A stretch of DNA of 64,000 bases, from positions 434,001 through 498,000 of the forward strand of contig NZ_JBDPGJ010000004.1 of assembly GCF_040839445.1 (NCBI RefSeq), written 5' to 3'. Both the position numbers and the translations under genes were made by a program. Shown in pieces: positions 43,693 to 51,340 of this stretch. Below the pieces are notes generated by a model. The model made no database searches, was not told where the DNA came from, and saw only the letters and a list, made by a program, of their open reading frames with translations. The number at the start of each line of letters is the position of its first letter. Position 1 is the first letter of the stretch. Source of the stretch: Aquibium pacificus. GTDB taxonomy: Bacteria; Pseudomonadota; Alphaproteobacteria; Rhizobiales; Rhizobiaceae.

Positions 43693-44643
43693 ATGAGCAA
43701 GTATCGCAACAACCTGCCGCAGACGAAGGGCGGCATGTTCCTGACCGACGGAGGTCTGGAGACGACCCTGATCTTCAAGGAGGGGATCGACCTGCCCGCC
43801 TTCGCCTCGTTCGTACTCCTGGAGACGGACAGGGGCCGCGAAAAGCTGACGGCGTACTACGAGAACTATCTGTCGCTCGCCCGCGCGAGAGGCGTCGGTT
43901 TCATCCTCGACACGCCGACCTGGCGCGCGAACCCCGACTGGGGCCGCGAACTCGGCTATGACGCCGACGGCTTGCGGAGGATCAACCAGGCGGGCGTCCG
44001 GTTCGTCGAGGGACTTCGCCGGAACTGGGAGACCCCCGCCACGCCCGTCGTGCTCAACGGGGTGATCGGCCCGCGCGGCGACGGCTACAAGGCGGGCCGC
44101 GTCGACCCTGACGAGGCACAGGACTACCATGCGTTCCAGCTCGGTATCCTTGCCGACACGGCGGCCGACATGATCTCGGCGATAACCATGAACGCGGTGA
44201 ACGAGGCGATCGGCATCGCGCGGGCGGCCAAGGCGGCAGGCATGCCGAGCGTCATCTCCTTCACGGTCGAGACCGACGGACGGCTGGCGGACGGCGCGAG
44301 CCTGCGCGAGGCGGTGGAGCGCACCGACGAGGCCACCGGCGGCGCGCCGGCCTACTACATGATCAACTGCGCCCATCCGTCCCATTTCGAAGCCGCGCTC
44401 CAAGCCGGCGAGCAATGGCTGGAGCGGGTGCAGGGCCTCCGGGCGAACGCGTCGGCGAAGAGCCATGCCGAACTCGACGAGTCCACCGAACTGGACGAGG
44501 GCGACATCCCCGATCTCGGCCGCCGCTACTCAAGCCTCACCGCCAGGCACCCGCAGATGCGGATCCTCGGCGGCTGCTGCGGCACCGACCACACCCACAT
44601 CCGCGCGATCTGCGAGGCCTGCCTCCCGGCCGAGGCCGCCTGA
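43693..44643 (+). CDS. Homocysteine S-methyltransferase family protein
   Basis: 316 residues with the zinc-binding cysteines of the family: NCAHPSHF and the pair in GGCCGTDHTHI, and the N-terminal LTDGGLETTL. The fold transfers methyl from S-methylmethionine, betaine or similar donors to homocysteine. The donor cannot be told. A GTG six bases upstream is possible, but GAAAGGA is spaced better for ATG 43693. DUF1127 and AhpD-like genes follow in the same direction; the divergent TetR gene may control it. Confidence 0.88.
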   Translation: MSKYRNNLPQTKGGMFLTDGGLETTLIFKEGIDLPAFASFVLLETDRGREKLTAYYENYLSLARARGVGFILDTPTWRANPDWGRELGYDADGLRRINQAGVRFVEGLRRNWETPATPVVLNGVIGPRGDGYKAGRVDPDEAQDYHAFQLGILADTAADMISAITMNAVNEAIGIARAAKAAGMPSVISFTVETDGRLADGASLREAVERTDEATGGAPAYYMINCAHPSHFEAALQAGEQWLERVQGLRANASAKSHAELDESTELDEGDIPDLGRRYSSLTARHPQMRILGGCCGTDHTHIRAICEACLPAEAA

Positions 44644-44672
44644 CAGGGCACGACACATCGAAGGACAGAAAC

Positions 44673-44855
44673 ATGACCATCCACAGACCGGCCCGCAGCC
44701 TCCCGGCGCGCATGAGGGACTGGTTCGAGACCCGCCGCCGACATCGCCACGAGATCGACGCCATTGCGGCGCTCGACAGCCTCAACAGCCACCTGTTGCG
44801 CGACATCGGAATGCGGCGAGACCGCCCTGCGGGGCACCGGTTCCCAGAGTACTAG
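44673..44855 (+). CDS. DUF1127 small protein
   Basis: 60 residues with the DUF1127 signature: an Arg-rich N-terminal half (RMRDWFETRRRHRHEIDAIA) and ALDSLNSHLLRDIGMRRD, where L..L.d.lL.DIG is conserved. Members in Agrobacterium and Rhodobacter affect phosphate, carbon or RNA metabolism; the Arg-rich part may bind RNA. It starts 29 bases after the methyltransferase gene with AAGGACAG upstream. Confidence 0.85.
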   Translation: MTIHRPARSLPARMRDWFETRRRHRHEIDAIAALDSLNSHLLRDIGMRRDRPAGHRFPEY

Positions 44856-45017
44856 GACCGCCTGCCCGCAAGACTGCAACCAGGAAAAACCGGGCGGCAT
44901 CCTCCCCGCCGTCCGGATCACCGGACCGTCCACTATCGAACAAGACGCGTCCCGTCCCGGACCTGAAGGCGGTCCGGGAACGATCCTCCATGCCTTCACA
45001 ACGGAAAGGACAATACC

Positions 45018-45461
45018 ATGAGACACAGCATTCACCTGGGCGCCGCCCTGCTCGCCGCCTCCCTCGCACTCGATGCAGGCGGAGCGGCCGCACAGGAGGT
45101 CGCGACCGCGGAAGCCACCTACAAGGACATCGAGGCGACTTACGGCGTCGTGCCAACGTTCATGAAGATCTACCCCCGGCAGGGGATCGCGGGCGCATGG
45201 GCTCTCACCAAGAGCCTGGAAGTCGAAAAGGGCGCACTCGATCCCAAGGTGAAGTCACTGATCAACATCGCCGTGGCGGCGCAGATCCCGTGCCGGTACT
45301 GCGTGTGGATCGACACCAAGACTGCCCGCGACCTCGGCGCCACCGACGAAGAGATCGCCGAGGCCGTCGCCCAGGCCGGGCTGACCCGTCACTGGAGCGC
45401 GATCCTCAACGGCCTGCAGATCGACTTCGAGACCTTCAAGGCGGAGTTCGGCGGCGATTGA
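45018..45461 (+). CDS. Secreted carboxymuconolactone decarboxylase/AhpD-like protein
   Basis: 147 residues. A signal peptide (MRHSIHLGAALLAASLALDA, cleavage near AAAQE) precedes an AhpD-type domain with the redox motif IPCRYCVWIDTKTARDLGAT and DEEIAEAVAQAGL. AhpD-like proteins use the CXXC pair to reduce peroxide-handling partners; most are cytosolic, so export to the periplasm is notable. Its gene partner could be the methyltransferase upstream, but no direct link is seen. GAAAGGACAATACC precedes the ATG. Confidence 0.85.
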   Translation: MRHSIHLGAALLAASLALDAGGAAAQEVATAEATYKDIEATYGVVPTFMKIYPRQGIAGAWALTKSLEVEKGALDPKVKSLINIAVAAQIPCRYCVWIDTKTARDLGATDEEIAEAVAQAGLTRHWSAILNGLQIDFETFKAEFGGD

Positions 45462-45503
45462 GCCGCCTGGCCGCGGCCTCCCGATCGGGCGGCCGCGGCA
45501 GCC

Positions 45504-46307
45504 TCATATCAGCCGAGCCACCCAGGCGATCAGCAGCGCAGAGGGCAACAGCAGTGCCTGTGCGAGCACCGTGCCGGCGAATCGGCTCGTGACCATCCAG
45601 ATGACGGCGCGGCGGAAATCCTTCTCGCTGGCGCGGCCGGCGACCACGTCGTCGGTGAGGCCGGCCAAGAACGGGTCGATCACGACGAACATCATGATCG
45701 TGGCCACGCCGTTGATGATGGCCGATAGCGTGCTGGCAGTCACCCGATACTGGGGTTCGAGCGAACCGGCGTAGATGGCGGCGAGCGCGCCGACCGTCCA
45801 GAGTGCCGTGACTGCGATATTGAGCAGCACGATGCCCGCCGGGACGGCGCCTCCGATCCGCAATTGCCGGACGTTTGCATAGCGGGGCAGGGCGACGGAT
45901 TGCGAAAGGAGCACCAAGCCACGCGGCGTGAGGGCGCGGACCATGAGGCGCGGAACGGAACGGGTGCGCCGGAAGGCGCCGACGGCGGCCGTGGAATAGC
46001 GCTGGAAGCTCGGAATGAGCAGCCCGCCGGCGAGCGTCGCCACAGAGGCGGCGGCGATGACCAGCGCGAAATCGAGCGCCAGGTGATGCAGGCCGGGATC
46101 GACGATCGCCGTCTCGACCCGCTTGGCGAGAAAGGGCGCCTGGAAGGAATTGGAGATCCGCGACACCAGCACGAGGATGTTGAACAGCGAGAACGCGACG
46201 GCGATGTGGCCGGTGCGGATGCCGGCGATGCGGAACGCATAGGCCAGCGTGCCGACGAGATGGATGACGAAGGTGAGCGCGAGAATGAAGGCGAGCTGGA
46301 TATCCAT
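45504..46307 (-). CDS. amj: Amj-type lipid II flippase (DUF2837)
   Basis: 267 residues, about six to seven membrane segments. The N-terminal pattern THFVIHLVGTLAYAFRIAGI-like (FVIHLVGTLAYAFRIAG) with RTGHIAVAFSLFNILVLVSR and NSFQAPFLAK follows B. subtilis Amj (YdaH), the alternative to MurJ for flipping lipid II across the inner membrane. Length matches Amj (about 268). The presence of Amj-like genes in proteobacteria is less common than MurJ. Convergent with the preceding AhpD-like gene. Confidence 0.8.
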   Translation of the reverse strand: MDIQLAFILALTFVIHLVGTLAYAFRIAGIRTGHIAVAFSLFNILVLVSRISNSFQAPFLAKRVETAIVDPGLHHLALDFALVIAAASVATLAGGLLIPSFQRYSTAAVGAFRRTRSVPRLMVRALTPRGLVLLSQSVALPRYANVRQLRIGGAVPAGIVLLNIAVTALWTVGALAAIYAGSLEPQYRVTASTLSAIINGVATIMMFVVIDPFLAGLTDDVVAGRASEKDFRRAVIWMVTSRFAGTVLAQALLLPSALLIAWVARLI

Positions 46308-46433
46308 GGCCGATCCGCGGTCGGTGACCAGTTGATTCGCGCCATCCTAAGCGCGCGGCGTGCCGCCCGCCATCGGGTGCTTGCGGTACCCGCCGGGCTG
46401 GACGCCGGGCGGCCGCCGCCCTAAGCCGGCAGT

Positions 46434-47237
46434 ATGGCAGAACCCGATCGCCCCGACGCCCGCCCCTCCTCCCGGATCGGGACGTTGCGCCTTGCGCTTC
46501 GGCGGCTCTATTTCGGAAGCGACCTGACCGCGCTGCGATTCCAACTCGCGGTCCTGCTGCTCGATATGGTCATCATCGCCTTCTTCATCGCGTCGCCGCT
46601 GCTTCGCGAGCAGCCTTCCTTTCTCTGGCTCGACTACACGATCGCCATGTTCCTTGCGGGCGACACGGTCGCGCGGGCGCTGGCCTCCACCGACATCGGG
46701 CGCTGGATCAGGCGTCCGACGGTGTGGGTGGACGTGTTCATCCTTGCGACGCTGCTCTTCCCCTACGAACTCGCCAATCTCGGGTTCCTGCGCATCCTGC
46801 GGCTCTGGTCGCTGTCGCGCAGCGGCTTCCTATGGCAGCCTCTGGAAAGGAGGGGCTACGCCCAGTGGCGCGAGGCCCTGCAGGCGATGCTCAACCTAGC
46901 CACCTTCCTGCTGGTGGCGACCGGCTTCGTGTATACATTCTTCTTCCGAAACGGCACCGGCATCGAGGGCTACGTCGATGCCCTCTATTTCACCGTGGCG
47001 ACGGTCACCACGACCGGCTTCGGCGACATCGTGCTTCAGGGGGTGTGGGGAAAGCTCACCGCGATCGTCACCATGATCGTCGGCATCTCGCTGTTCGTCA
47101 GGCTCGCGCAGGCGATTTTCAGGCCGAACAAAGTGTTTTATCCGTGCCCGCGCTGCGCGCTCCAGCGGCACGATCCAGACGCCGTCTTCTGCAAGGCGTG
47201 CGGACACCTCCTGAAGATCCCGGAGGAAGGCACCTGA
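46434..47237 (+). CDS. Potassium-channel-like protein with C-terminal zinc ribbon
   Basis: 267 residues with six membrane segments, a voltage-sensor-like region including RILRLWSLSRSG, and the pore helix plus selectivity filter VTTTGFGDIV at about residues 193-202, a variant of TVGYGD. The C-terminus (about 234-262) has a CPRC-X11-CKAC zinc ribbon (YPCPRCALQ, VFCKACG). It is an inner-membrane cation channel; potassium selectivity is likely but the GFGD filter leaves some doubt. Confidence 0.85.
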   Translation: MAEPDRPDARPSSRIGTLRLALRRLYFGSDLTALRFQLAVLLLDMVIIAFFIASPLLREQPSFLWLDYTIAMFLAGDTVARALASTDIGRWIRRPTVWVDVFILATLLFPYELANLGFLRILRLWSLSRSGFLWQPLERRGYAQWREALQAMLNLATFLLVATGFVYTFFFRNGTGIEGYVDALYFTVATVTTTGFGDIVLQGVWGKLTAIVTMIVGISLFVRLAQAIFRPNKVFYPCPRCALQRHDPDAVFCKACGHLLKIPEEGT

Positions 47238-47345
47238 GGCCGCTCCCGCACACTCGGCGGAAAACTTGTGCCGGGATGTCATTTTCAAGTGATCCGTGCG
47301 CCGACGTGGCGTAGCAATGCGTGGCAACGCAGTCCCAAGACCCCC

Positions 47346-48557
47346 ATGCCGCACAGACCGGAGTTCCCGCCCAAGACCGCACATCCGCTTGCCGAAGGCA
47401 TTCGAGGTCTGCACCATTCGTCGATCAGCACCGCCAACCAGCGTGCCGTCCTGATGATCGTCGCCACCACGCCGGGCGTCACCAACGCGGAAATCTCGCG
47501 GCTCTGCGGGCTGGGCGCGCAGACGGTGTCGCGCTTCCTCGCCGATCTCGAGAACGACGGACTGATCCGGCGCGGCGAGGTCAAGCGCGGACAGCCGGGA
47601 CTCCCCGCAACGCCCTACTATCTGGTCTACGACAGCGTCAGGTCGCTCGGCGTGTCGATCGGCTGGCGGCACTGCGACATCGTACTGATGGACATGTCCG
47701 GATCGGCGAGCGCGATCGAGACCATCCACTACGACCATCCGGCGGAGACGGTGTTTTCCGACATCGCCGACAGGTGGAGGAAGATGGCGGGGACGCTGGA
47801 CGATGCCGCGCGCGGGCTCATGAAGTTCGCCGGCGTGGCGGTGCCCGACGATTTCGCCGGCGACCTGCGGATGCTCGGCGCGCCGGAGGGCGTGCCGCAG
47901 GGCTGGAACATGCACGAAATCGCCCGGCGCCTGTCGGAGGCGACCGGCCTGCCGTTCCGCGGCTACAACCCGGGCCGCGCCGCCGCCTGGGCGGAGCATG
48001 CGGGACCCGGCAGTCCCTGGAAGGGCGATTTCCTCTATCTCCACATCGACGAGGTCATCAGTTCGGGCGTGATCGTCGGCGGAACCGCCTGGCGCGGCGG
48101 CAGCGGCGGCGCCGGTCCGCAGCTCGGCCGCACGCTTGCCGGCTGGCGCGATGGCGAACCGACCCGCCTGCAGGACATCGCCTCGCTCGCGGCGCTGCGG
48201 AAGCGCGACCGCGACGAGCACGTTCGCGGTTCCGAGGAGCCGGCCGGGACCGATCGCCTGTTTTCCTCGCCCGCCGCGGAAGCCTGGCTCGAGGAGGCGG
48301 CGGCGGCGCTGGCCTGGGCCTTCTCCAACACAGCCATGGTGATCGGCATGCGCCACGCGGTGCTCGGCGGCCCGGTGCCGCGGCCCCTGCTGACGCGCCT
48401 GTGCGCAGCGGTGCGGGAGCGCATGCGGGTCATCTGGCCCTGCGACTGCGAACTCCTTGCCGTCGACGTCGGTCTTGCCGGACCGGCGGCGCCGGCGATC
48501 GGGGCGTCCTATCTGCCGGTCTACGAGGACCTCTTCGCGAGGGAGCCGTCGGGCTAA
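47346..48557 (+). CDS. ROK-family transcriptional regulator
   Basis: 403 residues. A winged helix at about 30-95 (TNAEISRLCGLGAQTVSRFL, then ENDGLIRRGEVKRG) is followed by an actin-like ROK domain with ALGVSIG-type RSLGVSIGWRHCDI and DFLYLHIDEVISSGVIVGG. The usual ROK zinc cysteine cluster is not visible and the kinase residues look weak, so it is probably a repressor of sugar use rather than a kinase. No sugar genes are adjacent. ATG 47346 removes a 26-residue extension that lacks conservation. Confidence 0.82.
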   Translation: MPHRPEFPPKTAHPLAEGIRGLHHSSISTANQRAVLMIVATTPGVTNAEISRLCGLGAQTVSRFLADLENDGLIRRGEVKRGQPGLPATPYYLVYDSVRSLGVSIGWRHCDIVLMDMSGSASAIETIHYDHPAETVFSDIADRWRKMAGTLDDAARGLMKFAGVAVPDDFAGDLRMLGAPEGVPQGWNMHEIARRLSEATGLPFRGYNPGRAAAWAEHAGPGSPWKGDFLYLHIDEVISSGVIVGGTAWRGGSGGAGPQLGRTLAGWRDGEPTRLQDIASLAALRKRDRDEHVRGSEEPAGTDRLFSSPAAEAWLEEAAAALAWAFSNTAMVIGMRHAVLGGPVPRPLLTRLCAAVRERMRVIWPCDCELLAVDVGLAGPAAPAIGASYLPVYEDLFAREPSG

Positions 48558-48609
48558 GGTTCCTGCTGCAACAGCGATCCGCGCCACGGCAATTCAGGGG
48601 AACAGAGGC

Positions 48610-48948
48610 ATGACGGTCTCGGGTTTTCTGCAACTCTCCCTGTCGACGGCGGTCTTCATCTCGGCGGCGAGCGCGGCCAAGGCGTGGACGCTCGCGCCGG
48701 GCGCCGGGAAGCTCGCTCTCACGCTCGCCCTCTACACCATCGGCAATCTGATCATGCTGCGGCTGATCCGCGAGTTCGGCATGGGGCTCGCCTTGTCGCT
48801 CTCGGCGGTAATACAGATCGTGGCGGTCAACATCGTCGCCTTCGCCTATTTCGGCGAGAAGGTGAACCTCCTCCAGGGCGCCGGCATCCTGCTGGCTATC
48901 CTGGCCGTCGGCCTGGTTTCGCTGGGACCCTATCTCGGCGGACGGTGA
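48610..48948 (+). CDS. Small multidrug/DMT-type membrane protein
   Basis: 112 residues, four hydrophobic segments (about 7-25, 33-50, 57-80, 86-106), with FAYFGEKVNLLQGAGILLAI resembling the last repeat of EmrE/EamA transporters. Substrate unknown; a single-gene SMR pump would work as a dimer. It lacks the conserved Glu14 of EmrE in the first segment, so drug/proton antiport is doubtful. CAGGGGAACAGAGGC precedes the ATG. Confidence 0.7.
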   Translation: MTVSGFLQLSLSTAVFISAASAAKAWTLAPGAGKLALTLALYTIGNLIMLRLIREFGMGLALSLSAVIQIVAVNIVAFAYFGEKVNLLQGAGILLAILAVGLVSLGPYLGGR

Positions 48949-49035
48949 GCTCGACGCGTAGCGTGGCAAAAATGATACTTGAACCATCACTATCGAATGA
49001 ATAACAATCATACTGCCGTCTGAAACGAGGATCGG

Positions 49036-49299
49036 GTGATCACAGCGACACAAATGCGCGCGGCGCGCGCTCTTGCGGGCATCGACCAGAAGACGCTTGC
49101 GGAGCGGGCAGGCGTCTCCCTGCCGACCATCCAGAGGATGGAGGCCAGCGCGGGCGTGGTGAGGGGCGTGGTGGACACCCTGATGAAGGTGGTCCAGGCG
49201 ATCAACGATTCCGGCGTCGAGCTGATCGGAGAAGGCCAGGCGAGCGAGCGCGGTGGACGCGGCGTGCGCCTGAAGGCTCCGGCCAGCACGGACGGCTGA
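49036..49299 (+). CDS. XRE-type helix-turn-helix regulator
   Basis: 87 residues. One HTH_3 domain: TQMRAARALAGIDQKTLAER and AGVSLPTIQRMEAS, then a short helix VDTLMKVVQAINDSGVELIG. Small regulators of this type stand next to SulP transporters in several Rhizobiales; here the SulP gene follows by 145 bases. GTG 49036 is the start, after GAAACGAGGATCGG. Confidence 0.85.
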   Translation: MITATQMRAARALAGIDQKTLAERAGVSLPTIQRMEASAGVVRGVVDTLMKVVQAINDSGVELIGEGQASERGGRGVRLKAPASTDG

Positions 49300-49443
49300 C
49301 GGGCGGCGGGCGCCTTCGCGCACGCCGGCCCCGAAAGAAAGAAAGTGTCGCGACGGCGACCGCCGGCCCGCCGGCCCCGTGATCCGTTGAGGATATGGGG
49401 GCCGGCCGACGATCCCGCCGCCTTCGTCGAGGGAAGGCAGAAC

Positions 49444-51159
49444 GTGCATTCGAACCCGTCCATCACGCCGGCGCCGGCGCGCCCGGATTTCGCCGAGCTC
49501 TTCACGCCCAAGCTCGTCACCGTTTTCCGCGAGGGCTACGGCCTGGCCGGTCTGCGCGCCGACGCGATTGCCGGGCTGACCGTCGCGATCGTCGCCCTGC
49601 CGCTCTCGATGGCGATCGCCATCGCGTCGGGGGTCGGGCCGGAGCGGGGGCTCTACACGGCGATCGTTGGCGGCTTCATCGTCTCGCTGCTTGGCGGCAG
49701 CCGGTTCCAGATCGGCGGCCCGGCCGGCGCCTTCATCGTGCTGGTGGCTGCGACCGTGGCGCGGCACGGGGTGGAGGGGCTGCTTCTCGCCACCATGATG
49801 TCGGGCGTCTTCCTGCTGGCGATCGGCTATCTCAGGCTCGGCACCTACATAAAATACATCCCCTATCCGGTGACGGTCGGCTTCACCGCAGGCATCGCCG
49901 TCATCATCTTCGCCAGCCAGCTGCGCGACCTGTTCGGGCTGACGCTCTCGGGGCCGGAGCCCGGCGCGCTGGTGGAAAAGCTGGCAGTCCTGTGGGCGGC
50001 GGCGGGCACGGCGAGCCCGGCCGCGATCGGGATCGCCGCGATGACGATGGTGCTCATCGGCGGTCTGAAGCGCTTCCGGCCGGGCTGGCCGGGCATGCTG
50101 GTGGCCGTGGCGGCCGCCTCGGTGGCGGCCTGGGCGTTCGCCTTGCCGGTGGAGACGATCGGCTCGCGATTCGGCGGCATTCCGCGCAGCCTGCCCATGC
50201 CGGCGCTGCCGAACTTCGACCCCGACCTGGTGAAGGCCGTGCTGCCCGACGCGATTTCCTTCGCGCTGCTGGGGGCGATCGAATCGCTGCTTTCGGCGGT
50301 GGTGGCCGACGGCATGACGGGGCGAAGGCACCGCTCCAACTGCGAACTGGTGGCACAGGGCTTCGCCAACATTGGATCGGCGCTGTTTGGCGGCATCTGC
50401 GTGACCGGCACGATCGCGCGCACGGCGACCAATGTGCGGGCCGGCGCGCGCGGCCCGGTTTCGGGCATGCTGCATTCGACCTTCATCCTGGCTTTCATGC
50501 TCGTCGCGGCACCACTGGCGGCCTACATCCCGCTCGCGGCGCTCGCCGGGGTGCTCGCGTTCGTCGCCTGGAACATGATCGAGAAGGACGCCTTCGCGGC
50601 GATCGCCCGCACCTCGCGCGGCGACGCCCTGGTGCTGGCCGTCACGCTGCTGCTCGTGGTCTTCCGCGACCTGACGGAGGGCATCGTCGTCGGCTTCGTG
50701 CTGGGCTCGCTGCTCTTCATCGACCGCATGGCGAAATCAGTCTCGACCGATGTCCACGTGCCGCAGGTCAGCGAGGACGTCGCCGACACCGTCAACGGCG
50801 GCCGGGTGGCGTACGATCCGGACGCCGCCAGCGACCCCGACACGGTGGTCTACCGAATCTCGGGCGCCTTCTTCTTCGGCACGGCAGCGACCGTCGGCTC
50901 CGTGCTCGACCGCATCGCCGACCGCCACAAGAATTTCGTCCTCGACTGCTCGGCCGTGCCTTTCCTCGACACCACGGCGCTCAACGTCATCGAAGGCGCG
51001 GCGCGCAAGGCCAGACACTCGGGCGTGCGCTTCATCATCGCAGGAGCGTCGTGCGAGGTGCGCAAGATGCTCATGGCGCACGGGTTGAAGGAGCCGGAGG
51101 TGGTGTTTGCGGGGAGCGTGGGAGAGGCCGGGACGGCATCGCGAGTCATGTCAGGTTGA
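49444..51159 (+). CDS. SulP-family anion transporter with STAS domain
   Basis: 571 residues from the GTG at 49444. The membrane domain (about 12 segments, residues 25-430) has the SulP signature near the N-terminus, ALPLSMAIAIASGVGPERGLYTA cut here as ALPLSMAIAIASGVGPERGL, and IGGPAGAFIVLVAATVA. A C-terminal STAS domain follows (DTVVYRISGAFFFGTAATVG; CSAVPFLDTTALNVIEG). Substrate may be sulfate, bicarbonate or a dicarboxylate; sequence does not decide. GTG 49345 would add 33 basic residues; GGGAAGGC favours 49444. Confidence 0.88.
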   Translation: MHSNPSITPAPARPDFAELFTPKLVTVFREGYGLAGLRADAIAGLTVAIVALPLSMAIAIASGVGPERGLYTAIVGGFIVSLLGGSRFQIGGPAGAFIVLVAATVARHGVEGLLLATMMSGVFLLAIGYLRLGTYIKYIPYPVTVGFTAGIAVIIFASQLRDLFGLTLSGPEPGALVEKLAVLWAAAGTASPAAIGIAAMTMVLIGGLKRFRPGWPGMLVAVAAASVAAWAFALPVETIGSRFGGIPRSLPMPALPNFDPDLVKAVLPDAISFALLGAIESLLSAVVADGMTGRRHRSNCELVAQGFANIGSALFGGICVTGTIARTATNVRAGARGPVSGMLHSTFILAFMLVAAPLAAYIPLAALAGVLAFVAWNMIEKDAFAAIARTSRGDALVLAVTLLLVVFRDLTEGIVVGFVLGSLLFIDRMAKSVSTDVHVPQVSEDVADTVNGGRVAYDPDAASDPDTVVYRISGAFFFGTAATVGSVLDRIADRHKNFVLDCSAVPFLDTTALNVIEGAARKARHSGVRFIIAGASCEVRKMLMAHGLKEPEVVFAGSVGEAGTASRVMSG

Positions 51160-51340
51160 CATCTCCGGCATGCCGATTCCCGGCGTCCGGCGGATCCCGC
51201 CGATGTCGAGCATCCTCTGCCACGCCGTTCGATGAAGCGAGCAGAGTGGGTGAATGAAGCGCGATGGTACCTGACGCTGGAACAATGCCTCATGTCGCGG
51301 CGTTGCCAAGGGCAGCACCGTACCACAGGGATTCCGCTTC

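Noticed and set aside
48430..50475. 681-codon minus-strand frame opposite the ROK, SulP and XRE genes
   Set aside because: Antisense to several well-supported genes, no domain pattern.
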